A DNA stretch of 64,000 nt from Saprolegnia diclina VS20 (Eukaryota; Oomycota; Saprolegniomycetes; Saprolegniales; Saprolegniaceae): positions 257,844-321,843 of the forward strand of contig NW_008246080.1 of NCBI RefSeq assembly GCF_000281045.1, read 5' to 3'. Each line of letters starts with the position of its first letter. Positions within the stretch are counted from its first letter, which is position 1. Positions 53,652-64,000 of this stretch are shown piece after piece. A model generated the notes under the pieces. It searched no databases, was not told where the DNA came from, and saw only the letters and a list, made by a program, of their open reading frames with translations. The translations under genes were made by a program, and so were the position numbers.

Positions 53652-55593
53652 TTAGAGCGCGATGCCGTTCTCGGCGCACCACTTCTTCATGATGCGCACA
53701 ATGTACTCGACCTGCGGGTTGTTGTTGGTCTTGAGCATGCCAAAGATCTCTTCCAGCTCGACGTGCGACGCTTTGCCCGCGACGACCTTTTGGAACACGC
53801 CGACGCACGCGCCGCGCTTGCCTTCCCAGTACTCGGGGTCCGGGTCGAGGCGCTCGAGGACGTCAAAGGCCTTGGCGGCGTAGAAGAACTCGCCCATCTA
53901 CGACGCGTCTCGCGTCTCTGCACCCCATGACGCGCGTACCTTGTAGCAGTCGTGCGCAATGAGCTGGAGCAAGTTGAACGACTCGTCCGAGTTGTCGAGC
54001 TTGAGGTAGAGGTCCCAGGCGCTGGACGGATTCGCGTTGAAGATGTAGCAGCGGCAGAGCCACGAGATGTAGCAATAGTCGTGCTTGTACTCGTCCTTGG
54101 TCACCTACCATCAAGGCCCATGGCACGCCGCCCGTGGGAAGCAAGGGACAAATACGCGAAGGAGCGCCTCGAGGGCCTCGGCGTGGCTGCCCGTGTTGCA
54201 GAGCGCGATGCCAAAGTTCCAGTTGAAGTCGTCTTCGTTGTACATGTACTGCTTGATCGAGTTGAGGTAGATGTTGACGTCCTCAAACTGCTTGAGAAGG
54301 TAGAAACACGACGCCATGCACTGCCGGCCCGGGATCGTGTCGCACTCGGTCGGCGAGCTCCCGACCAGCTGAAAGTACTGCTGCGCCGTCTTGATGTGCT
54401 GGCGCGAGTTGGTTTGCTGCCCGAGCGTCGCGTGCACGACTCCTACGACACCCGATTCCTCGCCTCGCCTTGTCGAAGAAGTTGAGAATGTACCCTTGAG
54501 AATGTACTCTTGGGGCGTCGATGGCTCAATGTCCTTGATGAGTTCGAACGCGTCTTGGACCTTGGCGTGCTTGAGGTAGTAGATCACCTAACATCAGCAT
54601 GCGTCGTTAGTCATCGGCAGGACGATACGACGTCGGACGAGATTGAGGCGGGCCTCGGTGAACGACTCGACGAGCGGCGGCAGCACGCGCAGTGCGTTCT
54701 GCCCGTCGTCAAACACCACGGTGTTGTGGCTCACGAGGTCGTTGAGCTCCATGTTGTAGCCCTTCTCGGTGAGCACCTTGAGCTCGTCTTTGGCCGCGTT
54801 GCCATTGTAGAGCTTGAACTGGTTGCACGCCTTGACGTTGATGGCGACGACGCTGTCGGGGAACGCTTGCAGATACGCTTGCATGATCTCGAGCGAGACG
54901 TCGTAGTAGTCGAGCTTGTAGTAGCACATGGCCACATAGACGTTGAGGGCGATGTCATCTCGGTTCTCGAGCAGAAGGCGCTTGTAAATGTCGGTCGCCT
55001 AAAAGACGTCATTGCCCGTTCGATGCGATAGCAGCATGCTTCTTGAAAGTGGTTGCGAAGGTAGTGGATCGCGGCGAGCGAGAGCTGGTCCTCCTTGCTC
55101 TGCGAGAGCTGCTGGTGGTACACGAGGAGCTTGTCTTCGTCGCCCAACTTGTGTGCGCAGTGAAACAAAATCCGGTTCTGGAGTGGGTTGCTCGACGGGC
55201 CCTTGGTCGCCTCCTTCATGGCCTCCTTGTACATTTGGAGGTAGTACATGCAGCACGCGCGGTAGAGCGGGACTTCATCCGGCGGGTCGCGGACCTCGTC
55301 GTACGTGTCGAGCGACCGTTGGTACTGCCCGAGGTGGAAGTAGCAGTACGCGAGCCAGAGCAAGTGCATGCGCTTGTCCTCGGCCTTTGTGTCGTCGCTC
55401 TTGACATTGAACTCGAGGATCGTCGCGCCGCCCGTAAAGTCGCGCTTCCCGACGCACTCCTCGACCGACGGGCCCTTCTTGGCCTTGACCTTGGCCGTCT
55501 CCTGCGCCGCCTAACCACGTGGTTAGCGCCATCTCGCCTCGTCGTCGCTGCTACCTTGGCGCGGGTCGTGCTCTTGGGCTTGGCCGTGTACAT
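53652..55593 (-). CDS. IFT56: intraflagellar transport protein IFT56 (TTC26)
   Basis: Minus strand, several short introns, start at 55593 ([14 protein letters not shown]). A TPR-rich protein: [40 protein letters not shown], then [40 protein letters not shown] and [20 protein letters not shown]. The C-terminus [20 protein letters not shown] and [20 protein letters not shown] is nearly identical in order to TTC26. IFT56 is a subunit of IFT-B that imports motility proteins into cilia; its presence argues for flagellated zoospores. The stop is 55 nt from that of the convergent USP48 gene, and a TATCCGG element lies ~35 nt upstream of the start. Confidence 0.95.
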
Positions 55594-55627
55594 GTCCGTT
55601 ATGATCGCGACGCTTCAACGTACTCAT

Positions 55628-55634
55628 CCGGATA
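55628..55634 (-). promoter_or_regulatory. TATCCGG element upstream of IFT56
   Basis: Reads TATCCGGATG on the gene strand, ~35 nt before the start at 55593. Confidence 0.4.
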
Positions 55635-55814
55635 CGCCTCCGCGGCCAATCCCGAGCCGCGTGGTCCTGGCGCTGCCACGTCACGCTTCTATCAATGTAT
55701 CGGTTCCGCGCGTCTTTGCACCAACTGCTGTGAAAACAATGAAAAAGAAATAAGAAATAAGACAATATTGTCTCAATCGTATATATATATATATATACAT
55801 TGTAGTTGCAGCGC

Positions 55815-57555
55815 CTAGCCGTCCACCTTGGGGTCGTAGGTGACTTGGGCGAGGTCGAGCACTTGCTTGGCGGCGACCATCATATCCTACGCGTTCACTC
55901 AGTATTGCGTTGCGCATGGTTCGTCGCACCGCTTGGTTGATGTCGGCCGCCTCAATGTAGCCATGCCAGAGTCCGCCGAGCTAGATGCAACGTCAGGAGG
56001 CGCCGTCCTCGCAGTGTATACCTTCTTGGCCACTTGGTACTGCGCGCAGGAGAAGGGCCCGAACGTCTCGTGCAAAATCGTCGCCTTGATCTCGCTACAA
56101 GTCGCATCATGCAGCAAGCATCGTGACGAGGATGCGTACTGCAAGCGCTGTATCTCGGAGAAGAAGAGCGCGCGGTTCATGCAGAAGATAATGTGGTCGT
56201 ATCGGTACGCCGACGCTTCGGCCTCGGGGCCCGTCGGCTCGGCGCGCACAAAGTAGCTCTGCTTGGGCGGTGTCGTCACCGACCGGTTGCGGTTGCTCTT
56301 GTCAAATTGCACCTACAACCCCGAATCTCGACTTGCACATATGCACAAATCTACGATACGAGGGCGAGATCGCGCACGCGAAGGAGCTCCTTGAAGTCCT
56401 TGACTTGATGCGCAATGTACTTGATGCCTTCGTGCAAGAGCAGCTCGTGGATCACGGGCTGGTGCTGCGCGAGCTCGCTCCACGCCCCGATCGCCGTCGC
56501 TACAGATAGAGAGGTCTTAGGACAGTGTAATGCACAAGAAGTGCGCAAACTCGTATGGCCCAGAATCGACTGCACCTCCGGCGCCTTGTCCGAGACCGTC
56601 ACGTACTCGGTCGCCTTCCACTGTTGAAAGTGCGTCGCGAGCTCCGTGAGCTCCTTGGCGTACGCAGCCGACTTGTCAGCAAGCCGCTTCGAGCACAGAA
56701 GGAGGTCGTTGCACGCCTTGTCGACAAACTCGGCGTCGCGCTTGAGGTTGAGGAGCAGCCTACGACGCGGAATCAGTTCTGAGATTGGACGATGCAGCTG
56801 GTGCCGACTGGTCGGCGTCGTCTGGCAGCGTCGTATGCAGGAGACACTTCATCCACTGCATGTGGCCTTCGCCTGCATGCTCCATGACGACCGAGCTCTG
56901 CACCACAACCGTCAGCTACCGCGCATGAAGACGTTGATACTAGTACCTTCTTGACATGGTCCCACTCGCCATCGTCGACGACGTTGAGAAAGCCAACGAC
57001 CGACGCGTCATGGCGCAGAAACGGCGATGCGACCACGTGGTTGAGGAAGAGCGCGAGGCCGCGCATGCGTCCGCGGATGAACGCCTCCGTCTTGTACACG
57101 GTCTTCTCGGGCAGCGACGGGATGAGCATGCCAATGTACCGAGCACACAGCGTCGTGTGGAGCCACTCGAAGTCGCTATCCATGCGTCACGACCAGGCGA
57201 AAAGGTCGGTACGTGCACCTAAAGCGGCGGCGCACGCGCGTGTTCTGCGGCTCCTGTTGCACCACGTACGTCGTGTGCTTCTTGAGGTAGCTGCCGCGCG
57301 ACTCGGGCTCCGAGACCTGCGCATTTCGAGCGTAGCCTTATTAGCCATGCGTAGCGCCCATGTACCGTGATCAAGATCGGGTTGCGTGCGGCTTGGCCGC
57401 GCCATTGCTACATGCCGTTGCATGGGCCACATCGTTAGCATGGCACGTACCTCGTGCGCGTCGAGCGAGAAGCTCGAGCCTTGGCAGAGCTTCATGGTGC
57501 AGATGGACGCGACGACTGCGTCGGCTACGCGGGGCGACGACGACGCGGTGAACAT
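55815..57555 (-). CDS. PX-BAR sorting nexin
   Basis: Minus strand, about ten short introns; start at 57555. The N-terminus MFTASSSPRVADAVVASICT is followed by a PX domain: YLKKHTTYVVQQEPQNTRVR, RRFSDFEWLHTTLCARYIGM (split by an intron; the canonical R-R-F-S-D-F phosphoinositide motif), LIPSLPEKTV and MRGLALFLNHVVASPFLRHD. The C-terminal half is BAR-like and helical: KRDAEFVDKACNDLLLCSKR, ELTELATHFQQWKATEY, IGAWSELAQHQPVIHELLLH and EGIKYIAHQVKDFKELLRVR. The last exon ends DLAQVTYDPKVDG. It most resembles the SNX4/SNX7/SNX30 group or SNX1/2; not resolved. It should bind PI3P on endosomes and curve membranes. Confidence 0.82.
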
Positions 57556-57934
57556 GGCAGCGCGAGTTGGTGTCTAGTTGGCTTCCGTCTCGACGGCTGC
57601 GATCTTCGATATCGAACATCGCGAGGACGTGTCATGCGTTTTATTTGGTTCAACCTAAAACGCATCGGTTTTACCCCGCTCGACAAAAACCGCCGGGCGT
57701 ATTTCGCGTTAAATAGAAAAACGTACGTTTATCGCTACCATCTGGTTCGTTTTTCTGATATAACGCGTTTGGAACAGCTGCTGCCTTCGCCTTCAACGCG
57801 TGATCAACACCCATCATGCGGCGACCCGATGACTGCGCTTGTGATCCTAGCTAATCGAGGCTGCTATTATGGTGGCTTATACACGCTTCCTGCTTCTACT
57901 GGGCGACGACGACTACTTCGTCGCATCTCACTTC
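57556..57934. promoter_or_regulatory. region between sorting nexin start and RRM gene end
   Basis: About 380 nt. 57640-57775 is AT-richer with repeated AACGCG/ACGTACG words, resembling 415-500. Likely the sorting nexin promoter plus the RRM gene 3' end. Confidence 0.4.
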
Positions 57935-59637
57935 TTATCTGTAATTGGCGGCCGGCGGGTACTCGTCGTGGCGGGGCGGCTGGTACGCCTTCTTCTTCTC
58001 GCCCATGCCGCCAAAGCGGCGGCTGAACGGCCCGTCGAGGTCGTCGCTGTGGTCTTGAAACTCGGCGCTGTGCAGGCCCACGTCCATGCCAAAGGCGGTC
58101 GCTGGGCGAAAGCTGTTGCTAAAGCCAAAGCTGCTGCTGCTTCCGCTCTCGTTGTAGGGCGCCGGCGGGTCCCACGAGGCGTGCGTCGCCGAGTCGGCCG
58201 ACGCAAACATGCCAAAGAGGTTGGACGGCGGCACTTGGTCGGCGTGGGGCCCGACCTGGTCGGGCGTCGGCGGCGCGTCCTGCCAGTGGCGCCACTGCGG
58301 CTGCCAGTGGGGCGGCTGGTTGGGCGGGTAGCCGCGGGGCATGTGCGACGGGTGGTGATGAGGTTGCTGGTGGTGGTGCGGATGGTGCGGGTGGCCGTGG
58401 TACTCGTACTGCGGCGGCGGCATACTGCTGTACTTTTGACTCGTCCAGCCGTGCAGCATCGAGCCGTTGGGCACATTCTCGTCGTCGTCGAGCGTCGGGT
58501 CCTTGCCGTCGAGGGACATGCTGTCGAGACGGTCCACGAGGCTGTGGTCCAACATACTACTTTGGTTGGGGGTCGACCGGCCGCCGCCATATCGCACGGC
58601 CGCGGCGTACCCGCTCATGCCGGGGTCGAGGGGACTAAAACTAGAGCTAACGAGGTGGTGGTGGCTACTGGACGACTTGGTCATCGGGGACGTCGGCGTC
58701 GAGCGCGGACTGAGGAGTTCGTGGTCGCTCGACTGGCCGCTAAACGAGCCACCGCGGTTCGAGATGGACCGGACGCTGCTTGTCGTCGTGGGCGGGGCGT
58801 CGGTGCGTGGCACGGCGCGCTTGACTTCGACCTACACCATTGCATGAGCACGATGTGCATGACACGAGCGGACGTACCGACTTGCCGTCAATGACGTGTG
58901 TCTTGTCTTGCAGCACGAGTTCGACGCTGGCTTCCGTCTCGAAAATGACAAAGCCAAAGCCACGCGACTTGTTGGTCTCGCGGTTGAACATGACTTCGGC
59001 CGAGACGACCTTGCCAAACTGCTGAAAGTACGTCTTGAACTCGGCTAGACAGGCCAGGATGAGCGACGACCGTCATGCGTTCGCGTTGGCGACGTACCGT
59101 CCTTGGTCTCGTAGTGGAGGCCACCGACAAAGATCTTTTTTGTGGCGCCGACCGCACTCGCGGAGCTGACGCTGGATCCTGCACTAACATTCCCCCTAGT
59201 GGAGATACTACTTGTGTCGCGGCTGCTCTCGGCGCGTGGCACGGCCCGCTTCGCCTCGACCTGCAACCATGCACGCATGAGCGGTCGCTAGATAAACCTT
59301 CGTCACGTACCCGGCGGTTGTCGAGCACGTGGTTGGGCTGGGCTAATGCGCGATCCACGCAGGCGGGGTCGGCGTACGTGATAAAGCCAAAGCCGCGCGA
59401 GCGCCGCGAGATCGGGTCCTTCATCACGACCGCGTCCGTGACGGCGCCGTATGCACCAAAGTATGCCCGCAGCTTATCTAGACGCGCGCTCCATGAGGCC
59501 ATGGTCATCGCCGGCGGCCACGTACCGTCGGTCGTCTCGTACGACAAGCCGCCGATGAATATTTTCCTACAGCGTCGCCATGAGGCCGCGCGGCGAGGCG
59601 CTGCCACGTACCCAATCTTCGGGGAGCTCTCTGTCAT
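57935..59637 (-). CDS. two-RRM hnRNP/Musashi-like RNA-binding protein
   Basis: Minus strand, four or more introns; starts MTESSPKIG at 59637 and is spliced into KIFIGGLSYETTDG. RRM1 continues LRAYFGAYGAVTDAVVMKDP and RSRGFGFITYADPACVDRAL. RRM2 is KKIFVGGLHYETKDG, EFKTYFQQFGKVVSAEVMFN and KSRGFGFVIFETEASVELVL. Each has RNP2 (IFIGGL/IFVGGL) and RNP1 (RGFGFITY/RGFGFVIF) with Phe contacts intact. Between them is a Ser-rich linker (SSRDTSSISTRGNVSAGSSV). The long C-terminal tail is low complexity: Ser-rich, then Gln/His/Pro-rich (HPHHPHHHQQPHHHPSHMPR), ending PPRHDEYPPAANYR. The architecture is that of DAZAP1, Musashi and plant RBPs. Confidence 0.9.
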
Positions 59638-60322
59638 GACTATTCCTATCGCTATCTTGGGCGGCTGGGGGAAGCGCGCGGCCGGGGTCCGTCGGGGGTG
59701 CTTCCTGCTGACGTGACTGGAGCTAGACTGCCCCTACATTCTCCGAGAGGTTGGCGAAAAACCTCTCTCTTTTTATTCGATTCTTCCATACATTTCTAGA
59801 GCGTGCCACATTTGCGGCCGGGAGCCGCCACATACAAAGCCCAAGTCGATCGGCGGGCGATAACCTCTGAGAATGCATACCTATACAGTGTATGCGGCCC
59901 AGTGTCCCGACACCCCGTATACGTTCTGCCAGTGTGTGGCTTTTCAATTTTATATGATGCTTTTACACTAGAGATATGTATGCCAATTAAATGTAATAAT
60001 TAAAAGACGTGGCCCACAGTATTTAAATACAATGGCCGGTGAGTGTTTGTCGTTGGGCGAATCTTGGCCGACGGAATCTTGAGCGACGACGCCGGCGCCA
60101 GCGAGACACGGCGCCAAGGAGACGCGCCGGCCGACTTGGGGCCGGCGCATGGAGCTTGACGCATGGGCTGCGCAGGGCGGTGGGCCCATGAAGGTGCCTA
60201 CGCCGACGAAGGCCATGCTGCGATGGATGGCGACCACGTGGCGTCACGCCGCCTGGCGCCCTGTGGTGAGTAGCGCAACTGAATACTGTTGCATCCTCAT
60301 ACATTACGACGCAACGACTACA
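59638..60322. other. intergenic region, 685 nt
   Basis: AT-rich for much of 59740-60040, likely the RRM promoter. 60060-60320 is GC-richer and in part open on minus (60023-60304) but with no family or clear splice joining it. Confidence 0.4.
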
Positions 60323-63119
60323 CTATGCGTCAAAGCTCTCGCCGAGCACGCGGAGGCTTTCGTGTGGCAATATGGTGCTCCCGAGATCGGCGCAGTAGGC
60401 CGCGTACTGCTGCAGCTTGGCCTTCGTGTCGGTCGGGCACGACTTGAGTGCGAGGAGGACCTTGGGGTGCACGAGCACTGTTGTCCACTCGGTCACAAAG
60501 CGCTCCGAGAAGGGCGGCGCAATGCGACTGAGCACGAGCTGCACAAAGTTGCGCAAGAGGGCTTGGTCGAGCGCGTCCGTGTTCTGCACGATAAAGTGCA
60601 AAACGGGCAGCACGTACCCGCACGTCATGAGGTGCACCATGCAGCGCAAGGTCTCGCGCTTGAGCTCGAGGACCTTGACCGGGTTGGACTCGGGCTGGCA
60701 CATGAGCGCCTTCACGAGCACGTTGAAGACGGTCGGCCACTGCGCCATGTGCAATGCAATGTCGTGCCGAAGGAGCTTGAGAAAGACCGGGAAGCAGGCG
60801 TGTAAAAATGGGCCGTTCAAGAAGCTCTTGGACTCGAGGAGCCGGCTAAGCCAGTGGAGGACGCCCATCGCCACGACCGGCGTCTCCATCGTCCGCAGCA
60901 CCTTCTCAATCGCCTCACTCTCGTGCATGTTGTAGCTCAGCGTTGTCTCGCTTTTGCACACGACGGACGTTTCTTCGAGCGCCTTGGCTACCGCCTCGAA
61001 CGGCGGGCACGCGTGCGCCGACATTGCATGCGTGTCGAGGAGCGACCGGTCGTCGACGACACTGGCAGCATACGCCAGTACGTACGCCGAGGCCGACCGA
61101 TGACTCTCGGTGATCGACTCGTACGGGTGGAAGAGTGCGTCCGTGAGGTACTCGAGCACCTACATATCCAGTGGATACATCTCTCTCTCTATCCAGCAGC
61201 CCAGCGACGTACGAGGTGTTCACGGACGTGGGCGACCGGCGGCGGCGACGGCCGCGCGTACACTTGCTTGAGGAGCTCGGCGCACGCGGCCGAGCACTTC
61301 CGTTCGCGGTACAGCATGTCTGTACGGTGCAGTTGATACATTGATACAAACGTACAAGGCGGTACCGATGGCTTGGGCGAGGTCCGGAAACGTTTGCGTG
61401 AGCTGCGCGCGCTTGAGGACATGGAACGCCTGGACTTTTCGGCCGCCGTGCTTCTCCAGCACATGCGCATGGAGTTCTTGCCGCAAGCGGTCGAGTTTGG
61501 TGCGGAGCGCCATGGCCGCGCCGTCCTGCGCGCGCAGATGCGTATCGAGCTGCAAGAGGACCTCTTGCGTGTACACGTGCGAGTACGCGGCGTGTGCACA
61601 CATTTTCTGGAGCGCGTACAGGTCGTCGCGGACCTCGTCGACCGACGCCGACGGCATCTAATGCCATTCAAGGGTTAAGGAACTCTGAGATGCGGATCAC
61701 CAGCCGCATCGTGCTGCGTACCCGCTGCAGCATGTCGGTCACGATGGCGTTGAACACGGAGAAGAAGACGTTGGCGTTCGTGATGGATGCAATCTCCTTG
61801 TGGTGCCCGGCCTCCGAGATGCGGCGGATCGCATACTGGAGGAGCCCACACGTCTAATATCAATGGCATCGGTCAGCGACGGACAGAATATGTATATGGC
61901 CGTGTACCGAGTGCTTCTCGGCGAGCTCGATGAGCATGAGACGCCACTGCTGGTCGTGGAGCATGGCCTTTAGCCACACCGGCTCGACGATCGAGTCGCT
62001 GAGCACGTTCGAGAGCTACCCACGCGTTAGCAACGTTATGGAGAGATACAACGACAGACCAGTTTGGGGTCGTAGCGGTCCATGATGGATTCCTTGAGGT
62101 ACGCAAACGTGAGCGCGTCGGGTGCGTCCCAGACCGCGGCTTCCTTGGCCGTCATGACCGATGCCATCGTCGCGGGGCCGTTGGCCGCGAGCAGCGCCGG
62201 GTCGGGCGCATCGAGAACGTCGAGCCAGCTGCTGACCAAGCGCGTCATCTCGGGGTGACCACGGTACGACGACGAGAGCTGCTTGACGAGGAGCTCTGCG
62301 CATATCTATGGCATGAGAGACGCATTCGAGGGGTCGAGCCAACCTGGGCCGTTGGCGTCCGTGTGCGCGCGCAAAAAGCCGTTGATCGCGCTGAGGATAT
62401 CGAGCTCCATGATGGCGTCGGTCTTGCCCAGGATCTATACGAGAAGCATGAGTACGTCCTGTCCGTCGCCTGCTCATGCACACCTGGAAGGCCGGTGCGG
62501 CTTCGTCCTGGATCGCGTCTGCGAGGGCTCCTGCGTCGTCGTCGTCGCGCAAGATGAGCGTGGACGTCGCTCGTCCCGTGCGCTTGGGCTTGTTCTTGGC
62601 CTTGAGCTTGGACGACGCATGCTTCTCGCGCTTCTTGCGCTTCTTGGCCTTCTCATCGTCCTTGGCGCTCACATCGTCCGCAGCCGCCGGCGCCTCGCCG
62701 CTTGTTGCGAGGGTTTCGTCGTCTTCTGTCGCTTTGCGCTTGGCGCGCTTCCGGCTCGGGCTCTCGGCGTCCTCGGCTGTGAGTTTGGACGACGACTTCT
62801 TCTTCTCGAGCTTCTTCGTCGTCGACTCGTCGCCGGCGTCGTCGGCCTTGGCCGCGATCTTCTCGAGGTCGTCCTTGGTCACGTAGCTCGTGATCTCGAC
62901 GTTCTCGGGCTTGATCCACTGCGACGTCTTGGAGACGCGGTCGTAGTAGTAGAGGCGCAGGGTCGTCTTGTCCATGCGCTCTTCCCACGCCTGCTTGGAG
63001 GCCGACGGGAGCTCGGCCGGGACGAAGTCGTCGGGCTTCTCCCACACGCTGGCCTTCGTCCCCTTGTTGTAGTAGTACGACCGCCCGTCCTTGGTCTTGT
63101 GCTCGGTCCAGACAGCCAT
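60323..63119 (-). CDS. WW-domain protein fused to NELF-C/D (TH1)
   Basis: Minus strand from 63119 to 60323, with short introns (e.g. one joining HVREHL to [10 protein letters not shown] near 61160-61210). Two WW-type domains open the protein: [20 protein letters not shown] with VWEKPDDF, then [20 protein letters not shown] with [11 protein letters not shown] charged linker ([20 protein letters not shown]) with many Lys follows. The remainder resembles TH1/[49 protein letters not shown] and [20 protein letters not shown], then [60 protein letters not shown] and [24 protein letters not shown] stabilises paused RNA polymerase II. WW domains could bind Pro-rich partners such as the polymerase tail, which is inferred. 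Confidence 0.85.
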
Positions 63120-63692
63120 TCTTGCGCCAACGGTTCAAAGCGCTACTGAGCACATCCGGATACGAGCGTCCGGATAACGCGACGCTGAAGTCATTCCAGT
63201 ATCAACCTCACGCTCCTGCTGGCACGGACACAGGACACGAGGCCCATGTGTCTACTTCGCTCCTCCGCTACGATGGTATGATAGCTGGCATCGCGGAAGC
63301 GTCGTCACCGCAGCAACAAGGCCGGCTGGCGCCGCCTTGATGCATAGGCTGCTCGGTCATACACCAAGGTTTGGATTCGTGCTAGGATGGTGCAGAGAAT
63401 GGTCGGGTTGGAGTAGACGGCCTACCACTGCAAGCACGACACCTGACTAGCATGCTGCCTGGCCTGCGCCTGGAGGTGCTGCTGCGAGCGAAAGTGTCGT
63501 CGTCTGAGCTTGGTTAAAAGGGTCCGTGTTGCCCGAGCATGACATGCCCAACACCTCAAGGCGAAAGTGCGCCGAGCCTTTTGGCGGCTACTACAATGCA
63601 GCTGCATGCGCTGAACGAGAAGGCAAGGTGTGGATCATGGGCCGTGGTCGTGCTAGGATGTATCGTGTTCCTATCCGGTTGTTACTATGGCG
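63120..63692. promoter_or_regulatory. region upstream of the WW-TH1 gene
   Basis: About 570 nt. Paired TATCCGG elements at 63162-63156 and 63176-63170 on the minus strand lie 37 and 51 nt before the start at 63119. A further plus-strand TATCCGG at about 63672-63678 has no gene in that orientation. No coding signal was accepted. Confidence 0.45.
63156..63176 (-). promoter_or_regulatory. paired TATCCGG element upstream of WW-TH1
   Basis: Copies 14 nt apart, both in gene sense. Confidence 0.45.
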
Positions 63693-64000
63693 CTAGTTGC
63701 CGCTGGTTTCGTTTTGCATCGCTTCGACCTTGCGCAGCCCGTTGAGGCCGGCGACGCGGTAGGCTTCGGCAAGCGTCGGGTAGTTGAAGACGGCGTTGCG
63801 GAAGTACTCGAGCGTGCCGCCGGTCGACATGACGACCTGGCCAATGTGAATGATCTCGGTCGCGCCTTCCCCGATCGCGTGGACGCCGAGGAGCTTGAGC
63901 GTACTGGGGCAGAAGATGATCTTGAGAAAGCCGGGCGTGCCGCCGAGCATTTGGCCTTTGGCCAGCTCCTCGTAGCGCGCGACGCCGACCTCGTACGGCA
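63693..64000 (-). CDS. soluble pyridine nucleotide transhydrogenase (SthA-like), C-terminal end
   Basis: Partial gene running off the right edge; its last ~102 codons are visible, ending at the TAG at 63693-63695. It reads YEVGVARYEELAKGQMLGGT, PGFLKIIFCPSTLKLLGVHA, IGEGATEIIHIGQVVMSTGG, TLEYFRNAVFNYPTLAEAYR and VAGLNGLRKVEA. The EIIHIGQ.VM and FNYPT.AEAYRVA.LNGL pattern is that of the Si-specific (SthA/UdhA) transhydrogenases, close relatives of dihydrolipoyl dehydrogenase but lacking its HPxxSE. The FAD and NAD domains lie outside the window. The enzyme exchanges hydride between NADPH and NAD. Confidence 0.85.
   Translation of the reverse strand, partial: PYEVGVARYEELAKGQMLGGTPGFLKIIFCPSTLKLLGVHAIGEGATEIIHIGQVVMSTGGTLEYFRNAVFNYPTLAEAYRVAGLNGLRKVEAMQNETSGN

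Overview
The window looks like a gene-dense, GC-rich nuclear contig of an oomycete, probably in or near the Saprolegniales. The evidence is: strong G/C at third codon positions; many very short GT..AG introns (about 45-55 nt, acceptor usually TAG or CAG); short intergenic gaps; and a mixed eukaryotic gene set with an intraflagellar transport gene (a flagellate stage), a hybrid histidine kinase, a secreted-type laccase and stramenopile-style domain fusions. The lineage is inferred from gene style; no marker was compared. All family names come from motifs read in the translations, and no search was run.

Layout. 1-5540: the C-terminus of RUVBL2, a nicotinamidase-like hydrolase, and a divergent pair of unrecognised genes that share a C-terminal domain. 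5.9-17.2 kb: a C2/DysF protein, an NT-C2 coiled-coil protein with many introns, an AVL9-type/MORN fusion that converges on it with a 16-nt gap, a small coiled-coil protein, and the ubiquitin-eS31 fusion. 18-21 kb: a compact three-repeat MYB, tRNase Z and an RraA-like protein, all on the plus strand. 21.3-29.4 kb: a giant Sec16 with an unusual array of acidic/aromatic repeats. 29.4-38 kb: a small membrane protein, a multi-PAS hybrid histidine kinase (interrupted by a 670-nt N gap and ending in a CaaX-like motif), and an EF-hand protein phosphatase with a hydrophobic C-terminal tail. 38.3-48.6 kb: a laccase-type multicopper oxidase, a phosphodiesterase-like ectoenzyme, a Grx5-type glutaredoxin, a YTH reader, small membrane proteins, proteasome alpha subunit PSMA6, a calcineurin-B-like protein and ribosomal protein eS8. 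48.6-50.1 kb is the emptiest stretch. 50.1-64 kb: USP48-like deubiquitinase, IFT56, a PX-BAR sorting nexin, a two-RRM protein, a WW-NELF-C/D (TH1) fusion, and the C-terminus of a bacterial-type soluble transhydrogenase.

The genes do not form one pathway. Themes that recur are calcium/phosphatase signalling (EF-hand phosphatase, calcineurin-B-like protein), membrane traffic (Sec16, sorting nexin, AVL9-type protein, C2 proteins) and RNA control (YTH, RRM, tRNase Z, NELF-C/D). The strongest non-gene signal is a repeated TATCCGG element, nearly always in gene-sense orientation and often paired at 12-19 nt, lying 30-62 nt upstream of five start codons and about 170-190 nt upstream of the eS8 start. 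No RNA gene, transposon, viral relic or CRISPR array was recognised.
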